A stretch of DNA of 64,000 bases, from assembly GCF_001293465.1 (NCBI RefSeq), contig NZ_JSYZ01000003.1, positions 2,131 through 66,130 of the forward strand, read 5' to 3'. The translations under genes were made by a program, and so were the position numbers. The first letter of the stretch is position 1; each line of letters starts with the position of its first letter. The notes under the pieces were generated by a model, which was not told the origin of the DNA, did not search any database, and was given only the letters and a program-made list of their open reading frames with translations. The stretch is from Pseudomonas asplenii. GTDB taxonomy: Bacteria; Pseudomonadota; Gammaproteobacteria; Pseudomonadales; Pseudomonadaceae. This document shows positions 1-11,726 of the stretch, piece after piece.

Positions 1-76
1 GGGGCCATAGCTCAGCTGGGAGAGCGCCTGCCTTGCACGCAGGAGGTCAGCGGTTCGATCCCGCTTGGCTCCACCA
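1..76 (+). tRNA. tRNA-Ala (anticodon TGC)
   Basis: A complete 76-nt cloverleaf with the anticodon stem cctgc/gcagg around TGC, a GGTTCGATCC T-arm and an encoded CCA end. It sits upstream of 23S, where bacterial rRNA operons usually carry tRNA-Ile and tRNA-Ala in the 16S-23S spacer. The window therefore starts inside an rRNA operon, with 16S and probably tRNA-Ile just outside. Confidence 0.97.
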
Positions 77-165
77 TATTCAGCTCCACCATGCAGTTGG
101 CCAGATCGTAGAGCTTAGAAATGAATATTCGATGACGAATATTGATTTCTGAACTTTATCAGAAT

Positions 166-180
166 CGTTCTTTAAAAATT
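166..180 (+). promoter_or_regulatory. boxA-like antitermination site in the 16S-23S spacer
   Basis: The spacer between tRNA-Ala and 23S (77-326) has no gene. It contains GTTCTTTAAAAATT, close to the rrn boxA consensus TGCTCTTTAACA, at the place where spacer boxA elements bind NusB/S10 and allow antitermination into 23S. Assignment rests on motif and position only. Confidence 0.6.
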
Positions 181-310
181 TGGGTATGTGATAGAAAGAA
201 GACTGATGAAGCACTTTCACTGGTGCGGATTCAGGCTAAGGTAAAATTTGTGAGTACTCTTAATTGAGCGGCAAATTTTCGGCGAATGTCGTCTTCATAG
301 TATAACCAGA

Positions 311-326
311 TTGCTTGGGGTTATAT

Positions 327-330
<4 letters not shown>
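311..330 (+). other. 5' arm of the 23S processing stalk
   Basis: Bases 311-330 are complementary to 3212-3232 just after the 23S end, with a single extra A in the 3' arm. This pairs the two ends of pre-23S into the long stem normally cut by RNase III, and it brackets the mature rRNA boundaries. Confidence 0.8.
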
Positions 331-3211
<2,881 letters not shown>

Positions 3212-3217
<6 letters not shown>

Positions 3218-3232
3218 ATAACACCCAAGCAA
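3212..3232 (+). other. 3' arm of the 23S processing stalk
   Basis: Complementary to 311-330 apart from one bulged base. It forms the RNase III stem that closes the pre-23S. Confidence 0.75.
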
Positions 3233-3368
3233 TTTGCGTCGAATGAGCAGATTGCGGTGTATGAAGACGAAGTGAACCGAAAGTTTGCCACGCACAAAGC
3301 ACCAAAGACTGTCACATACCCGATTCGCTGGAGCGTTGCCCAGGCAACGAGCCGGCTACCGAATTTCT

Positions 3369-3484
3369 TGACGACCATAGAGCATTGGAACCACCTGATC
3401 CCATCCCGAACTCAGAAGTGAAACGATGCATCGCCGATGGTAGTGTGGGGTTTCCCCATGTGAGAGTAGGTCATCGTCAAGATT
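3369..3484 (+). rRNA. rrf: 5S ribosomal RNA, copy 1
   Basis: 116 nt, starting TGACGACCATAGAGC and closing with GTCATCGTCAAGATT, the terminal stem of Pseudomonas 5S. It lies about 150 bp after 23S in the same transcript. Confidence 0.95.
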
Positions 3485-3491
3485 AAATTCC

Positions 3492-3535
3492 AAAACCCCT
3501 ATCTGCGCAGGCAGGTAGGGGTTTTGTCTTTTTGT
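3492..3535 (+). terminator. Rho-independent terminator after 5S copy 1
   Basis: A 15-bp stem (AAAACCCCTATCTGC with its complement, one G-U pair) with a GCAG loop is followed by GTCTTTTTG. The 3' T-run is interrupted, so some transcription may read into the second 5S. Confidence 0.85.
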
Positions 3536-3593
3536 AGAAGTTCCTCATTTTGCTGGGGCGTTGCACGAGCGACGAACCGGCCACAGAATTTCT

Positions 3594-3709
3594 TGACGAC
3601 CATAGAGCATTGGAACCACCTGATCCCATCCCGAACTCAGAAGTGAAACGATGCATCGCCGATGGTAGTGTGGGGTTTCCCCATGTGAGAGTAGGTCATC
3701 GTCAAGATT
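3594..3709 (+). rRNA. rrf: 5S ribosomal RNA, copy 2
   Basis: 116 nt, identical to the first 5S copy across the mature gene and placed 225 bp downstream. No promoter is apparent in the 109 bp between the copies, so it probably depends on read-through of the first terminator. Confidence 0.95.
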
Positions 3710-3717
3710 GAATTCCG

Positions 3718-3757
3718 AAACCCCTATCTGCGCAGGCAGGTAGGGGTTTTGTTTTTT
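3718..3757 (+). terminator. Rho-independent terminator after 5S copy 2
   Basis: The same stem-loop as after copy 1 (AAACCCCTATCTGC, loop GCAG) but with a better T-run (TTTTGTTTTTTCC). This is likely the main end of the rRNA operon. Confidence 0.88.
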
Positions 3758-4023
3758 CCGGCTACTCTCTCTGGACACCGTCCGTCTCACCCCCGTATTT
3801 TCCCCCTGACCTGGGAGCACGAATCAGCACGGGCTATCTGCCCTCTCGTCGGCGAACCGCGACATTTGCGATAAGGCCATTAAGTTTTCTGCCGATGATG
3901 CCGACAAGAGGAAGAGCCGTGCGTGCACCAAAGTAGAGCACCCATGGACGGTCATCTGCGCTACTGAAGGGACTGTCGCATCGTGTACGCACCCCCAATC
4001 TTCGGCATGAGAAGTTCCGTGAA

Positions 4024-5904
4024 ATGAATCTTAAATTCAGCCATAAAATCCTGCTGGCCGCTTCCGGTGTCGTGGTTCTGGCCTTTGCGCTGTTCACCCT
4101 CTACAACGATTACCTGCAACGCAGCACCATCGGGCAGAACCTCGAATCATCGGTCGAGCAAGCGGGCGACCTTACCGCCAGCAGTGTGCAGAACTGGCTG
4201 AGCGGGCGGATCCTGGTGCTGGAAAACCTCGCGCAGAACATCGCGCACCAGGGCAGCAAGGCCGATTACCCAGGCCTGGTGGACCAACCGGCCTTCACCT
4301 CGAACTTCCAGTTCACCTACGTCGGCCAGACCGACGGCACCTTCACCCAGCGTCCCGACGCGAAGATGCCGGACGGCTACGATCCACGTCAGCGTCCCTG
4401 GTACAAGGCCGCCGTAGCGGCCGACAAGACCATGCTCACCCCGCCCTACATGGCCTCGGTCGGCGGGCTGGTGGTGACCATCGCCATGCCGGTCAAAGGC
4501 AGCGGGCAACTGCTGGGTGTGGTCGGCGGCGATCTGAGCCTGGAAACCCTGGTGAAGATCATCAACTCGGTGGACTTCGGCGGGATCGGCCACGCCTTCC
4601 TGGTCAGCGGTGACGGTCAGGTGATCGTCAGCCCCGACAAGGACCAGGTGATGAAGAACCTCAAGGACATCTACCCGGGTTCGGCCCTTCGTATCGCCAA
4701 GGGCATCCAGGAGGTCACCCTGAACGGCCAGGAACGCATCCTGTCGTTCACCCCGGTGGTGGGCCTGCCGTCGGCTGACTGGTACATCGGCCTGTCCATC
4801 GACAAGGACAAGGCCTACGCGCCACTGAGCAAGTTCCGCACTTCGGCACTGATCGCGATGTTCATCGCGGTGGCCGCCATCGCGGTATTGCTGAGCCTGC
4901 TCATCCAGGTGCTGATGCGTCCGCTGACCACTATGGGCCGGGCCATGCAGGATATCGCCCAGGGTGAGGGGGATCTGACCCGTCGCCTGCACATCGTTCA
5001 CAAGGACGAGTTCGGCGAATTGGCCGGCTCCTTCAACCAGTTCGTCGAGCGGATTCATGCCTCGATCGCCGAAGTGTCCTCGGCCACGCGCCACGTACAC
5101 GACCTGTCCCAGCGGGTGATGAACTCCTCGAACGCCTCGATCATCGGCTCCGATGAACAAAGCGCGCGGACCAACAGTGTCGCCGCCGCCATCAACCAGT
5201 TGGGTGCGGCCACGCAGGAAATCGCCCGCAATGCCGCCGATGCCTCGCAGCACGCCAGCGGTGCGAGCGAGCAGGCCGACGATGGCCGCCAAGTGGTGGA
5301 ACGCACCATCCAGTCGATGACCGAGCTGTCGCAGAAAATCAGCCTGTCCTGCACCCAGATCGAGACCCTGAACGCCAGCACCGACAACATCGGGCACATC
5401 CTCGACGTGATCAAGGGCATTTCCCAGCAGACCAACCTGCTGGCCCTCAACGCCGCCATTGAAGCAGCCCGTGCCGGTGAGGCCGGACGGGGTTTTGCCG
5501 TGGTCGCCGACGAAGTGCGCAACCTGGCGCACCGTACCCAGGAATCGGCGGAGGAGATCCACAAGATGATCACCTCGTTGCAGGTCGGCTCCCGCGAGGC
5601 GGTGACCACCATGAATGCCAGCCAGGCCTCCAGCGAGGAGAGCGTCGAAGTCGCCAACCAGGCCGGTGCGCGACTGATCAGCGTGACCCAGCGGATCGGC
5701 GAGATCGATGGCATGAACCAGTCGGTGGCGGCCGCGACCGAAGAGCAGACGGCGGTGGTCGAGGCTCTCAACCTCGACATCACCCAGATCAACCTGCTCA
5801 ACCAGCAGGGCGTGGCCAACCTCAACGAGACGTTGAAGGACTGCGATGCGCTGGCACAGCAGGCGGGTCGCCTGAAGCAGTTGGTGGACAGCTTCAAGAT
5901 CTGA
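4024..5904 (+). CDS. Methyl-accepting chemotaxis protein, PctA-type amino-acid receptor
   Basis: 626 residues, an inner-membrane chemoreceptor that signals to CheA/CheW. Order: TM helix about 8-28, periplasmic double-Cache domain about 30-275, second TM about 280-300, HAMP about 300-355, then a cytoplasmic coiled coil with the conserved tip [20 protein letters not shown] and [12 protein letters not shown] near 460-505. The ligand pocket shows the amino-acid-binding dCache residues at the places known from P. aeruginosa PctA: Y119, R124, W126, Y127, Y142 and D170 ([15 protein letters not shown]). An L-amino-acid or related amine ligand is therefore likely. The start matches the PctA-family N-terminus ([11 protein letters not shown]). 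It is a single-gene unit after the rRNA operon. Confidence 0.93.
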   Translation: MNLKFSHKILLAASGVVVLAFALFTLYNDYLQRSTIGQNLESSVEQAGDLTASSVQNWLSGRILVLENLAQNIAHQGSKADYPGLVDQPAFTSNFQFTYVGQTDGTFTQRPDAKMPDGYDPRQRPWYKAAVAADKTMLTPPYMASVGGLVVTIAMPVKGSGQLLGVVGGDLSLETLVKIINSVDFGGIGHAFLVSGDGQVIVSPDKDQVMKNLKDIYPGSALRIAKGIQEVTLNGQERILSFTPVVGLPSADWYIGLSIDKDKAYAPLSKFRTSALIAMFIAVAAIAVLLSLLIQVLMRPLTTMGRAMQDIAQGEGDLTRRLHIVHKDEFGELAGSFNQFVERIHASIAEVSSATRHVHDLSQRVMNSSNASIIGSDEQSARTNSVAAAINQLGAATQEIARNAADASQHASGASEQADDGRQVVERTIQSMTELSQKISLSCTQIETLNASTDNIGHILDVIKGISQQTNLLALNAAIEAARAGEAGRGFAVVADEVRNLAHRTQESAEEIHKMITSLQVGSREAVTTMNASQASSEESVEVANQAGARLISVTQRIGEIDGMNQSVAAATEEQTAVVEALNLDITQINLLNQQGVANLNETLKDCDALAQQAGRLKQLVDSFKI

Positions 5905-5957
5905 TTCCGGCCGACAGTCCGCTCCTGCGAAAGGGTAGGGGCGGCGTCAGTAAAAAG

Positions 5958-5983
5958 CTGTTCGCGGGCTTGCCCGCGAACAG
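5958..5983. repeat. REP-type hairpin between the chemoreceptor and mgoD
   Basis: Perfect 11-bp inverted repeat CTGTTCGCGGG/CCCGCGAACAG with loop CTTG. The core GCGGGCTTGCCCGC is the common Pseudomonas REP palindrome. It lies between two convergent genes and may end transcripts from both sides; neither side has a clear T-run. Confidence 0.7.
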
Positions 5984-5997
5984 GAACACCAGCGTCC

Positions 5998-6468
5998 TCA
6001 GCTCAACAACGCCCGCACATTTCCCATCGCCTCATCGGCGAACTCCTGGATGAAACGCCGAAACCCCGGCGTCCCCTGGGCGCTGGCCGCCGCCGGTTCG
6101 GCGATGATGGTCCAGGTCGCCCGGCAGCGCTCCTGCGCCAACGGTTCGACGCTCATCATCGCCCACAGTTGGCCAACCCCAAGCGTGTTGTAGAGCGTGG
6201 TCCAGGTCATGCGCATCGCCTGTTCGTCACGGCTGTTGAGCTGTTCGACCACCACATGGCCGTCCTTGAACGACTTCTTGCGCAGCGCGCCCACGCCTTC
6301 GCCAATCATCTCGATATGCGAAAGCGCCGTGACGAACACGGCGAAGCCGGCAAAGTCGCCGACCATGGCCCAGGCGCTGGCGGCGTTGGTGGGGAGCTCG
6401 ACCGTGGACGTCACGGCCTCGCCTCGAGGGTTGCGGATCAGGGTATCGGGTTGCAGGGAGTGCATCAT
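5998..6468 (-). CDS. mgoD: MgoD-like SRPBCC (polyketide cyclase/dehydrase fold) protein
   Basis: 156 residues with an SRPBCC/START-like helix-grip pattern: an N-terminal strand (EAVTSTVELPTNAASAWAMV), a GDFAGFA segment, then alternating strands ending in a long C-terminal helix (FIQEFADEAMGNVRALL). No signal peptide. It is the last gene of the four-gene operon, 26 bp after the NRPS-like gene. In P. syringae the fourth mgo gene encodes a polyketide cyclase/dehydrase-like protein, so order and fold match. Its role in signal production is not established. Two adjacent ATG codons (6468 and 6465) follow GGAG. Confidence 0.85.
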   Translation of the reverse strand: MMHSLQPDTLIRNPRGEAVTSTVELPTNAASAWAMVGDFAGFAVFVTALSHIEMIGEGVGALRKKSFKDGHVVVEQLNSRDEQAMRMTWTTLYNTLGVGQLWAMMSVEPLAQERCRATWTIIAEPAAASAQGTPGFRRFIQEFADEAMGNVRALLS

Positions 6469-6494
6469 GATGTGCTCCAGGTGGTTGTGGTGAA

Positions 6495-9400
6495 TCAGAT
6501 GAATCGGATCTGCCTGAGGTAGTCGCAGCCCTTGCGCAGCAGCGCCGCACTCTTGACCGGATAGGTCGCCCCCATGCGCCGCACGCCGGCCTCGGCCTGG
6601 CTGTGCTCGATCGTCGAGATGTCGCCGATGTCTTCTTCGAAACCGTTGAGGTAGAAACCCAGCACCTCGAACAGCGCGTTATCGCGCTCGACCCGCTGCA
6701 GTTGCCGCTGCCAGTCGGCGACGCTGACCAGCCGGAACGCGTACCCGGCCTCGCGGAACGCCGCGACGTAGTCGTTCCAGCTCAGCGGTTGCGGGTTGTG
6801 CAGGTTGAAGACCCCGGTGCTGTCCGGCAGGCGTCGGCTGTGGGCGGCAATGAAGCGGGCGAGGAAGTCCACCGGCATCAGGTCGAAATTGAGCGCCAGG
6901 GCCGGCACCTGGCCCAGTTGCAGTGAGCCCTTGAGCATCAGCAGCAGGCGATTGCGGTGCGGCTGGCAGACGCCGTTGCGACTGTTGAAGGCGATATTGC
7001 CGGGACGGAAGAGATTGACCCACGCGCCTTGCTCGCGAGCCCGCTGGGCAATCCGTTCGCCGACCCACTTGGACAGGTTGTAGCCATTGCGGATGTAGAT
7101 CGGCGGCGTCTCGGCCGGCGGTTGTTCCAGCACCCGGCCCTGGTCGCTGACCCGGCTGCAGGCGGACAGACTGGAGATGAAGTTGAAGATCTTCTTGCTG
7201 CGCCCCTCGCACAGGCGCAGGCACTCGAACAGCGGAGCGACGTTGTCGGGTGCCAGCGCCTCGTAGTCGAGCACGTGATTGACGTGGGCGGCGTTGTGGA
7301 TCAGTACCCCGAACTCGCGGTCGATGCGTTCGTACACATCGTCGGCCAGCCCCAGGTGCGGCTGGCGGATATCCGCAGGGTAGACCCGCACACGCTCCAG
7401 GTTCAGGTGCCCCAGACGGTTGTCGCGCAGGGCCCGGGCAAAACGCGCGGCGGCCGGCTCGCTGGCGCTGTCGCGGACCAGGCAGGCGATCTCGCTGACG
7501 CCCGCCGCCAGCAGGGCCTCGACGAGGTGCACGCCGACGAAGCTGTTGGCACCGGTCAGCAGCACCTTGCCGCGGTCACCGGCACGCTGCGCCGGCAACG
7601 CCTGCCAGTCCAGCCCGCGTTCGGCATCGACCCGTATCCGCGGGCTCAATGCCCCAGCGGCCGACTCGCCCCTGACCAGCACCGCCAGCCGACACAGGGT
7701 CGGCTCCTCGATGAAGCGGTTGATGGAGATGCCATGCCCGTAACGGGCGCGAATGCCTAGCAGCATCTTCGACAGCAGGATCGAATGCCCGCCCAGGTTG
7801 AAGAAACTTTCATCGGTGGCGATCCCCTCGGCCGGCAATCCCAGCAGCCTGGCCCAAAGCGCCTGCAACCAGGCCTCGTCGGCATTGGCCGGCTGCCGCA
7901 GGCCTGGACTGCCACCCAGCCGGACCGGCAAGGCCAGCAGCGCCCGGCGGTCGACCTTGCCATTGGCGGCCATCGGCAACGCTGTCAGCTCGACATAGGC
8001 GGCCGGGTGCATGTAGTCCGGCAGGCAGCGCTCGACATACTGCCTGAGGGCTTCGCGGTGGCGGTCGGCACTGGTCGGCTGGGCCAGGTAGGCGAGGACC
8101 TGCCGACGGCTGTCGATGACCACCGCCACCTGGCGGTACAAGCGGCTGTCGCGCAGGCAGCGCTCGATTTCCTGGGGCTCGACCCGAAAGCCGCGGATCT
8201 TCACCTGGTGGTCCCGACGCCCGCAGAACTCGATCCCCTCGGCGGTCCACCTGGCCAGGTCGCCGGTACGATACGCCCGCAGTGCCGGGCCGCCGCCGGG
8301 GCGCAGTTCGATGAAGCTCCCGGCGCTCCGGTCCGCAGCGTTCAGGTACCCCAGGCTGACACCTGGCCCGACGATATGCAGTTCGCCGACCGTCTGCTCG
8401 ACCACCGGCTGGCCGCATTCATCGAGAATGAACACCTGGCTGTTGGCGATCGGTCCACCCAGGCTGCGGTGGCCGGTGTCGGTGCGCCACTGCCGCGCGG
8501 TGATCAGCACCGTCGCCTCGGCAGGGCCGTAGAGGTTATGGAAATTCGTCTGCCCGGCGAGGCGTTCGATGATCCACGGCTCGCAGACATCACCGCCGGT
8601 CAGCAGATGGCTCAGGCCCAGCGGCGGCTCCAGCGGCAGGAGGCCGAGCAGCATCGGCGGCAGGAAGGCATGGCTGATCCGTTGCCCGCGGATCAGTCGG
8701 GCGAGCTGTGCGGGGTCGCGTCGCTGATCCTCGCTGGCGACCACCAGTTCGGCGCCCTGGATCAGGCTGGGGAAGATATCGATCAGTGACGCATCGAAGC
8801 CCGGTGTCGAGAACTGCAGCACCCGGTGCCGGGCTTCGAGTTCCACGTAATCGGCATACCACGCGCAGAAATGGGCGAGGTTGGCCTGGCTGAGCAGGAT
8901 GCCCTTGGGCTGGCCGGTGGTGCCCGAGGTATAGAGCGCCAGACACGGCATTTGCGCGGTGAGGGCATGGCGTACCAGGGACGCGCCCAATGAGCCGTCG
9001 TCGCTACGCACGGTGGTGACATCCAGCGAGGGCAGGCGATCACCCATCGGGTGCCGGCCATCATGCAGCAGCAGGGCGGCCCCGGCGTCCGCCAGGATGA
9101 ACTGCTGGCGCTGCAGTGGCTGATTCGGGTCCAGGGGCAGGTAGACCGCGCCACAGCCGAGAATGGCCAGCAGGCTGGCGTAGAAGGCCGGTGTCTTCGC
9201 CAGGCACAGGCCGATCACGGCGGGCTCCTCACGGCTATCCAGTCGGGCGAGGGCCGCCAGCAGGCGCTCCTGGATCGCCAGGCCGTGGGCATGCAACTGG
9301 CGGTAACGGGTCACCGCGCCGGCCACATTCAGGGCCGGACGTTCGGCGAACCGCCGCAGACTGTCTTCGATCCGCTGGATCACCGGCACGGCTGCCAGGG

Positions 9401-9914
9401 CCAGCAGTTCGGGCCGGGCCGTGTGGTTGAGGCGGTGTTCGAAGGCCAGTGACTCCAGGGCCGACAGCGGATGCTCGACGCCACCGGGCGGTGGGGTGAT
9501 GGAGGGGACTTCAAGAAAATAGCCACGCTCACGGGCGAAACGGCTGACCAGCAGCGCACCCAGTTCCACCAGCTCACGACTTGCTGCCAGCCGCAGGACC
9601 TGGCCATTGCCGCTGTCGTCCCGGGCTAGCGGCTGGCGCCGGATCAGCCGTCCGTCCTGCCAGCAGCGCAGGGCCAGCGCCGGCAGCGGGCCGGGCGCCG
9701 GCGGGCCGTACTCCAGGCGCAAGCCAAGCCGTGGCGCGTTGCCGCCCGCCACCGGCAGCGGCTGGCTGCCATCCTCGATCAGCAGGTCGGCAGCCCAAGG
9801 CTGGCTTGCGTCGCCGCTCTGGTGCCGGATCACATGACCCTGCTGCTCCAACTCCCTCTTCAGGTCATCCAGCACCTGGCTGTGCCCGACCAGGAGGATG
9901 TCGAGGCGTCTCAT
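6495..9914 (-). CDS. mgoA: MgoA/PvfC-like NRPS: adenylation, carrier and thioester-reductase domains
   Basis: 1139 residues. An N-terminal part (1-175) of unclear fold is followed by an A domain about 180-665 (YTSGTTGQPKG 328-338, LYGPAEAT 461-468, YRTGDL 548-553, NGKVDR 651-656). A carrier domain follows (LGGHS, phosphopantetheine Ser711), then an NAD(P)-dependent thioester reductase 783-1139 (TGANSFVG 787-794, Y945-x3-K949). There is no condensation or thioesterase domain. By analogy with MgoA/PvfC it loads one amino acid and releases it reductively. The specificity-code residues read by alignment to PheA are D374 A375 I378 F417 L438 G440 L461 V469 L470 K653, nearest to leucine codes. Overlaps the upstream gene by ATGA (9911-9914). 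Confidence 0.92.
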   Translation of the reverse strand: MRRLDILLVGHSQVLDDLKRELEQQGHVIRHQSGDASQPWAADLLIEDGSQPLPVAGGNAPRLGLRLEYGPPAPGPLPALALRCWQDGRLIRRQPLARDDSGNGQVLRLAASRELVELGALLVSRFARERGYFLEVPSITPPPGGVEHPLSALESLAFEHRLNHTARPELLALAAVPVIQRIEDSLRRFAERPALNVAGAVTRYRQLHAHGLAIQERLLAALARLDSREEPAVIGLCLAKTPAFYASLLAILGCGAVYLPLDPNQPLQRQQFILADAGAALLLHDGRHPMGDRLPSLDVTTVRSDDGSLGASLVRHALTAQMPCLALYTSGTTGQPKGILLSQANLAHFCAWYADYVELEARHRVLQFSTPGFDASLIDIFPSLIQGAELVVASEDQRRDPAQLARLIRGQRISHAFLPPMLLGLLPLEPPLGLSHLLTGGDVCEPWIIERLAGQTNFHNLYGPAEATVLITARQWRTDTGHRSLGGPIANSQVFILDECGQPVVEQTVGELHIVGPGVSLGYLNAADRSAGSFIELRPGGGPALRAYRTGDLARWTAEGIEFCGRRDHQVKIRGFRVEPQEIERCLRDSRLYRQVAVVIDSRRQVLAYLAQPTSADRHREALRQYVERCLPDYMHPAAYVELTALPMAANGKVDRRALLALPVRLGGSPGLRQPANADEAWLQALWARLLGLPAEGIATDESFFNLGGHSILLSKMLLGIRARYGHGISINRFIEEPTLCRLAVLVRGESAAGALSPRIRVDAERGLDWQALPAQRAGDRGKVLLTGANSFVGVHLVEALLAAGVSEIACLVRDSASEPAAARFARALRDNRLGHLNLERVRVYPADIRQPHLGLADDVYERIDREFGVLIHNAAHVNHVLDYEALAPDNVAPLFECLRLCEGRSKKIFNFISSLSACSRVSDQGRVLEQPPAETPPIYIRNGYNLSKWVGERIAQRAREQGAWVNLFRPGNIAFNSRNGVCQPHRNRLLLMLKGSLQLGQVPALALNFDLMPVDFLARFIAAHSRRLPDSTGVFNLHNPQPLSWNDYVAAFREAGYAFRLVSVADWQRQLQRVERDNALFEVLGFYLNGFEEDIGDISTIEHSQAEAGVRRMGATYPVKSAALLRKGCDYLRQIRFI

Positions 9915-10858
9915 GACGCGCTCCCGGGCTGGAGCAGATAGTCACCCAGCGTCTCCTGCACGCAGGCAGAGTCCAGCAGCGAACTGTTGCGCAGGAAGCG
10001 CACGATATTGATCACCAGCGGGTGATGCCGATTGAGCGGGTAGGCCAGGCTGGCGGCTTCGCTCCTGAGGGCCTGGCGGATCGGCTCGCCGACCGGCAGG
10101 TGTTCGATGACAGTGAAGTCGAAGGCTTTCTGCAGGTCGTTGGTCAGGTAATGGACGATGAACACCGGCAGGATCTCGGCGAGCGCTTCACGATCCGCCT
10201 CGCTCGCACCCTGCCAGTAAAGCCGTACCAGGCGGGTCCAGAACCCGGCATGACGGCCTTCGTCGAGCAGGTGGTCGGCCATCAGCCCCTTGACCGAAGC
10301 CTTGACCGACCCCTCCTGGGCGAAGGCTGCAACATCGTTGGTCACGGTGTTTTCCGCCATCGCCACGCAGATCAGCTCGACGGCGCCGCGCAAGTGTTCC
10401 GGCGCCATGCCCAGGGCTGCCGGTATCGCGCGGCTCAGCTCGATCTCGCCGGGCATCGCCAGCGGCTGGATGCCGGTGAGGGCGATGGTCTGCTGCATGA
10501 AGTCCATTGCCGCCAGGGCGTGGTAATCCTCATCCACCACCACCGTCATGGCGGCATAGCGGCAGGCCAGCGGGAAGCGGATCGGGAAGCGGTCCTTGGC
10601 AATGCGCCGTGCGGTACGGTCGACGATCTCGGTCTCGAAAATCACCACATCGTTGATGAACTTGTAGAGGCTCTGGGTCAGCACGAAGTCGCGCTGCTCG
10701 GGGCAGTGGGCGAGCAGGGTGCCACTGTTGGCCAGGGGTTGGCGGCTGAGCGGGTAGATCAGCCGGTCATCGTCCTCCAGCAGGCGCCGCGGACGGGTAC
10801 GGATGCTGGCGCGGTTTTCCCAGGCCTCGACGAAGGCGCTGTAGTCGGCGGCGTTCAT
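9911..10858 (-). CDS. mgoC: MgoC/PvfB-like AurF-family diiron N-oxygenase
   Basis: 315 residues from the ATG at 10858; an in-frame extension to 10909 would read back into mgoB and is not needed. AurF/CmlI-type N-oxygenases oxidise amines at a diiron centre. The expected ligands are present in order: a Glu in FETEIVD (75/77), E110-x2-H113 (DEDYH), E169 (AENTVTND), and H196/E200/H203 (DHLLDEGRH). In related systems this enzyme N-hydroxylates the amino acid or the carrier-bound intermediate on the way to the diazeniumdiolate/pyrazine N-oxide signal. Its start overlaps the stop of mgoB (ATGA at 10855-10858) and its stop overlaps mgoA, so all three are translationally coupled. Confidence 0.92.
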   Translation of the reverse strand: MNAADYSAFVEAWENRASIRTRPRRLLEDDDRLIYPLSRQPLANSGTLLAHCPEQRDFVLTQSLYKFINDVVIFETEIVDRTARRIAKDRFPIRFPLACRYAAMTVVVDEDYHALAAMDFMQQTIALTGIQPLAMPGEIELSRAIPAALGMAPEHLRGAVELICVAMAENTVTNDVAAFAQEGSVKASVKGLMADHLLDEGRHAGFWTRLVRLYWQGASEADREALAEILPVFIVHYLTNDLQKAFDFTVIEHLPVGEPIRQALRSEAASLAYPLNRHHPLVINIVRFLRNSSLLDSACVQETLGDYLLQPGSAS

Positions 10859-11031
10859 GAGGCGACTCCGATGGGCTCGGCCCGCAGTTTCAGGAGCACG
10901 GCGTCCCACACCGCGAAGACATGGCTTTCCATGAAGCGCATAAGTCGTTTCAGTGAATCGACTTCACTGAAAACAGGATGCTCAAGTAATTGTGCCTGTT
11001 CATATTCGAGGCGTTTTTCATAAATATTCAT
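10855..11031 (-). CDS. mgoB: Truncated MgoB: N-terminal piece of a DUF3050 haem-oxygenase-like protein
   Basis: 58 residues from the ATG at 11031, preceded by AAGGTGG at good spacing. The segment around 30-48 (MRFMESHVFAVWDAVLLKLR) closely resembles the N-terminal signature of DUF3050 proteins (FMxxHVFAVWDFMSLLK), which normally run to roughly 230-270 residues. In mgo/pvf operons the first gene encodes this haem-oxygenase-like protein. Here the frame stops immediately after the signature and runs into mgoC by an ATGA overlap, so about 200 residues with most metal ligands are missing. It is either a decayed remnant kept for translational coupling or a reduced form. Codons upstream of 11031 do not look coding. 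Confidence 0.75.
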   Translation of the reverse strand: MNIYEKRLEYEQAQLLEHPVFSEVDSLKRLMRFMESHVFAVWDAVLLKLRAEPIGVAS

Positions 11032-11726
11032 TGGCCACCTTGGTGGTTGGTAAGTTGGATGGCGATAAACAGCCGATTCCATACATTGCTGCCATGGGCT
11101 GAATAACAGGCGAACGAAGGCCTCAACCGGTAATTGAAAGTCGAGAGGCCTGAGGCAGCAGCATGGATGACCGGTCTGAGCCATGCGCCACAGCGCTGCG
11201 AGGGCAGGGCTGGGGTGCGTGTTTCCGGTTATTCAAACCTAGTACACAAGACAAGTTTCGATCAAGTTGTTTTTAAGTTTATTGAAGTTTCCACTTTTAT
11301 AAGGAATGAGCGGTGCTTATAAAACAATTCAATTTTGTTTTATTGGGCGTAAGAGTGCCTTTTCCGCCCAATAACCGGCAGAATTAAAACAATGAGTGAA
11401 TGCCTCACTCGGGCCACTCTTCAAACGGTTGAACGATGGTTTGGGTCGGCAGGGCCGGGACACGCTTGCTCCGTGCCTTGCGGCCTGTGGCAAAGCTCCT
11501 TCTGGTGAGTCTCCTATCCGGGTATCGCGTGGCGGGTTCGTACCGCGTCGATTGGCAAGGGTGTGCCCAAATGCGCGGCTCGGCTATCGCCTGAGGAGGC
11601 GCAGCACGTCCGACGCCTCGACCGGGCCTGGTCATCCCGCGTCAGCCAGGGTGACGCGGGGCAGGCCTCATGAGAGCGCTCGGGGCGATGCCGCGACTGG
11701 CCGGCACCCGTGCGCCGGCGGGCGGA
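11032..11726. other. Gene-free leader/promoter region between mgoB and the GntR gene
   Basis: About 695 bp with no convincing gene; reading frames at 11396-11755 (+) and 11405-11635 (-) have low-complexity Arg/Pro-rich translations. The part at about 11235-11400 is strikingly AT-rich for this genome and lies upstream of mgoB, as expected for the mgo promoter. A weak sigma70-like pair can be read on the minus strand (TTGATC, 18-bp spacer, TAGGTT, around 11235-11265). Confidence 0.5.
11342..11372. repeat. 8-bp inverted repeat upstream of mgoB
   Basis: ATTGGGCG at 11342-11349 and its exact complement CGCCCAAT at 11365-11372, 15 bp apart, in the AT-rich mgo upstream region. It could be a regulator site or a leader hairpin; nothing in the sequence decides. 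Confidence 0.4.

Larger units (their letters stand above)
3327..3776 (+). repeat. Direct tandem duplication of a 225-bp 5S unit
   Basis: Two head-to-tail units (3327-3551 and 3552-3776) each hold a short leader beginning GCTGG(A/G)GCGTTGC, a 5S gene and a terminator. All matching landmarks (leader, 5S start, terminator) are offset by exactly 225 bp. The 5S parts are identical over the mature gene, while the leaders differ at several bases. This suggests an older duplication with the 5S kept homogeneous. Confidence 0.9.

Noticed and set aside
4147..5562. 471-codon minus-strand frame in the chemoreceptor gene
   Set aside because: Composition shadow; the plus strand has unmistakable Cache, HAMP and MCP signatures.
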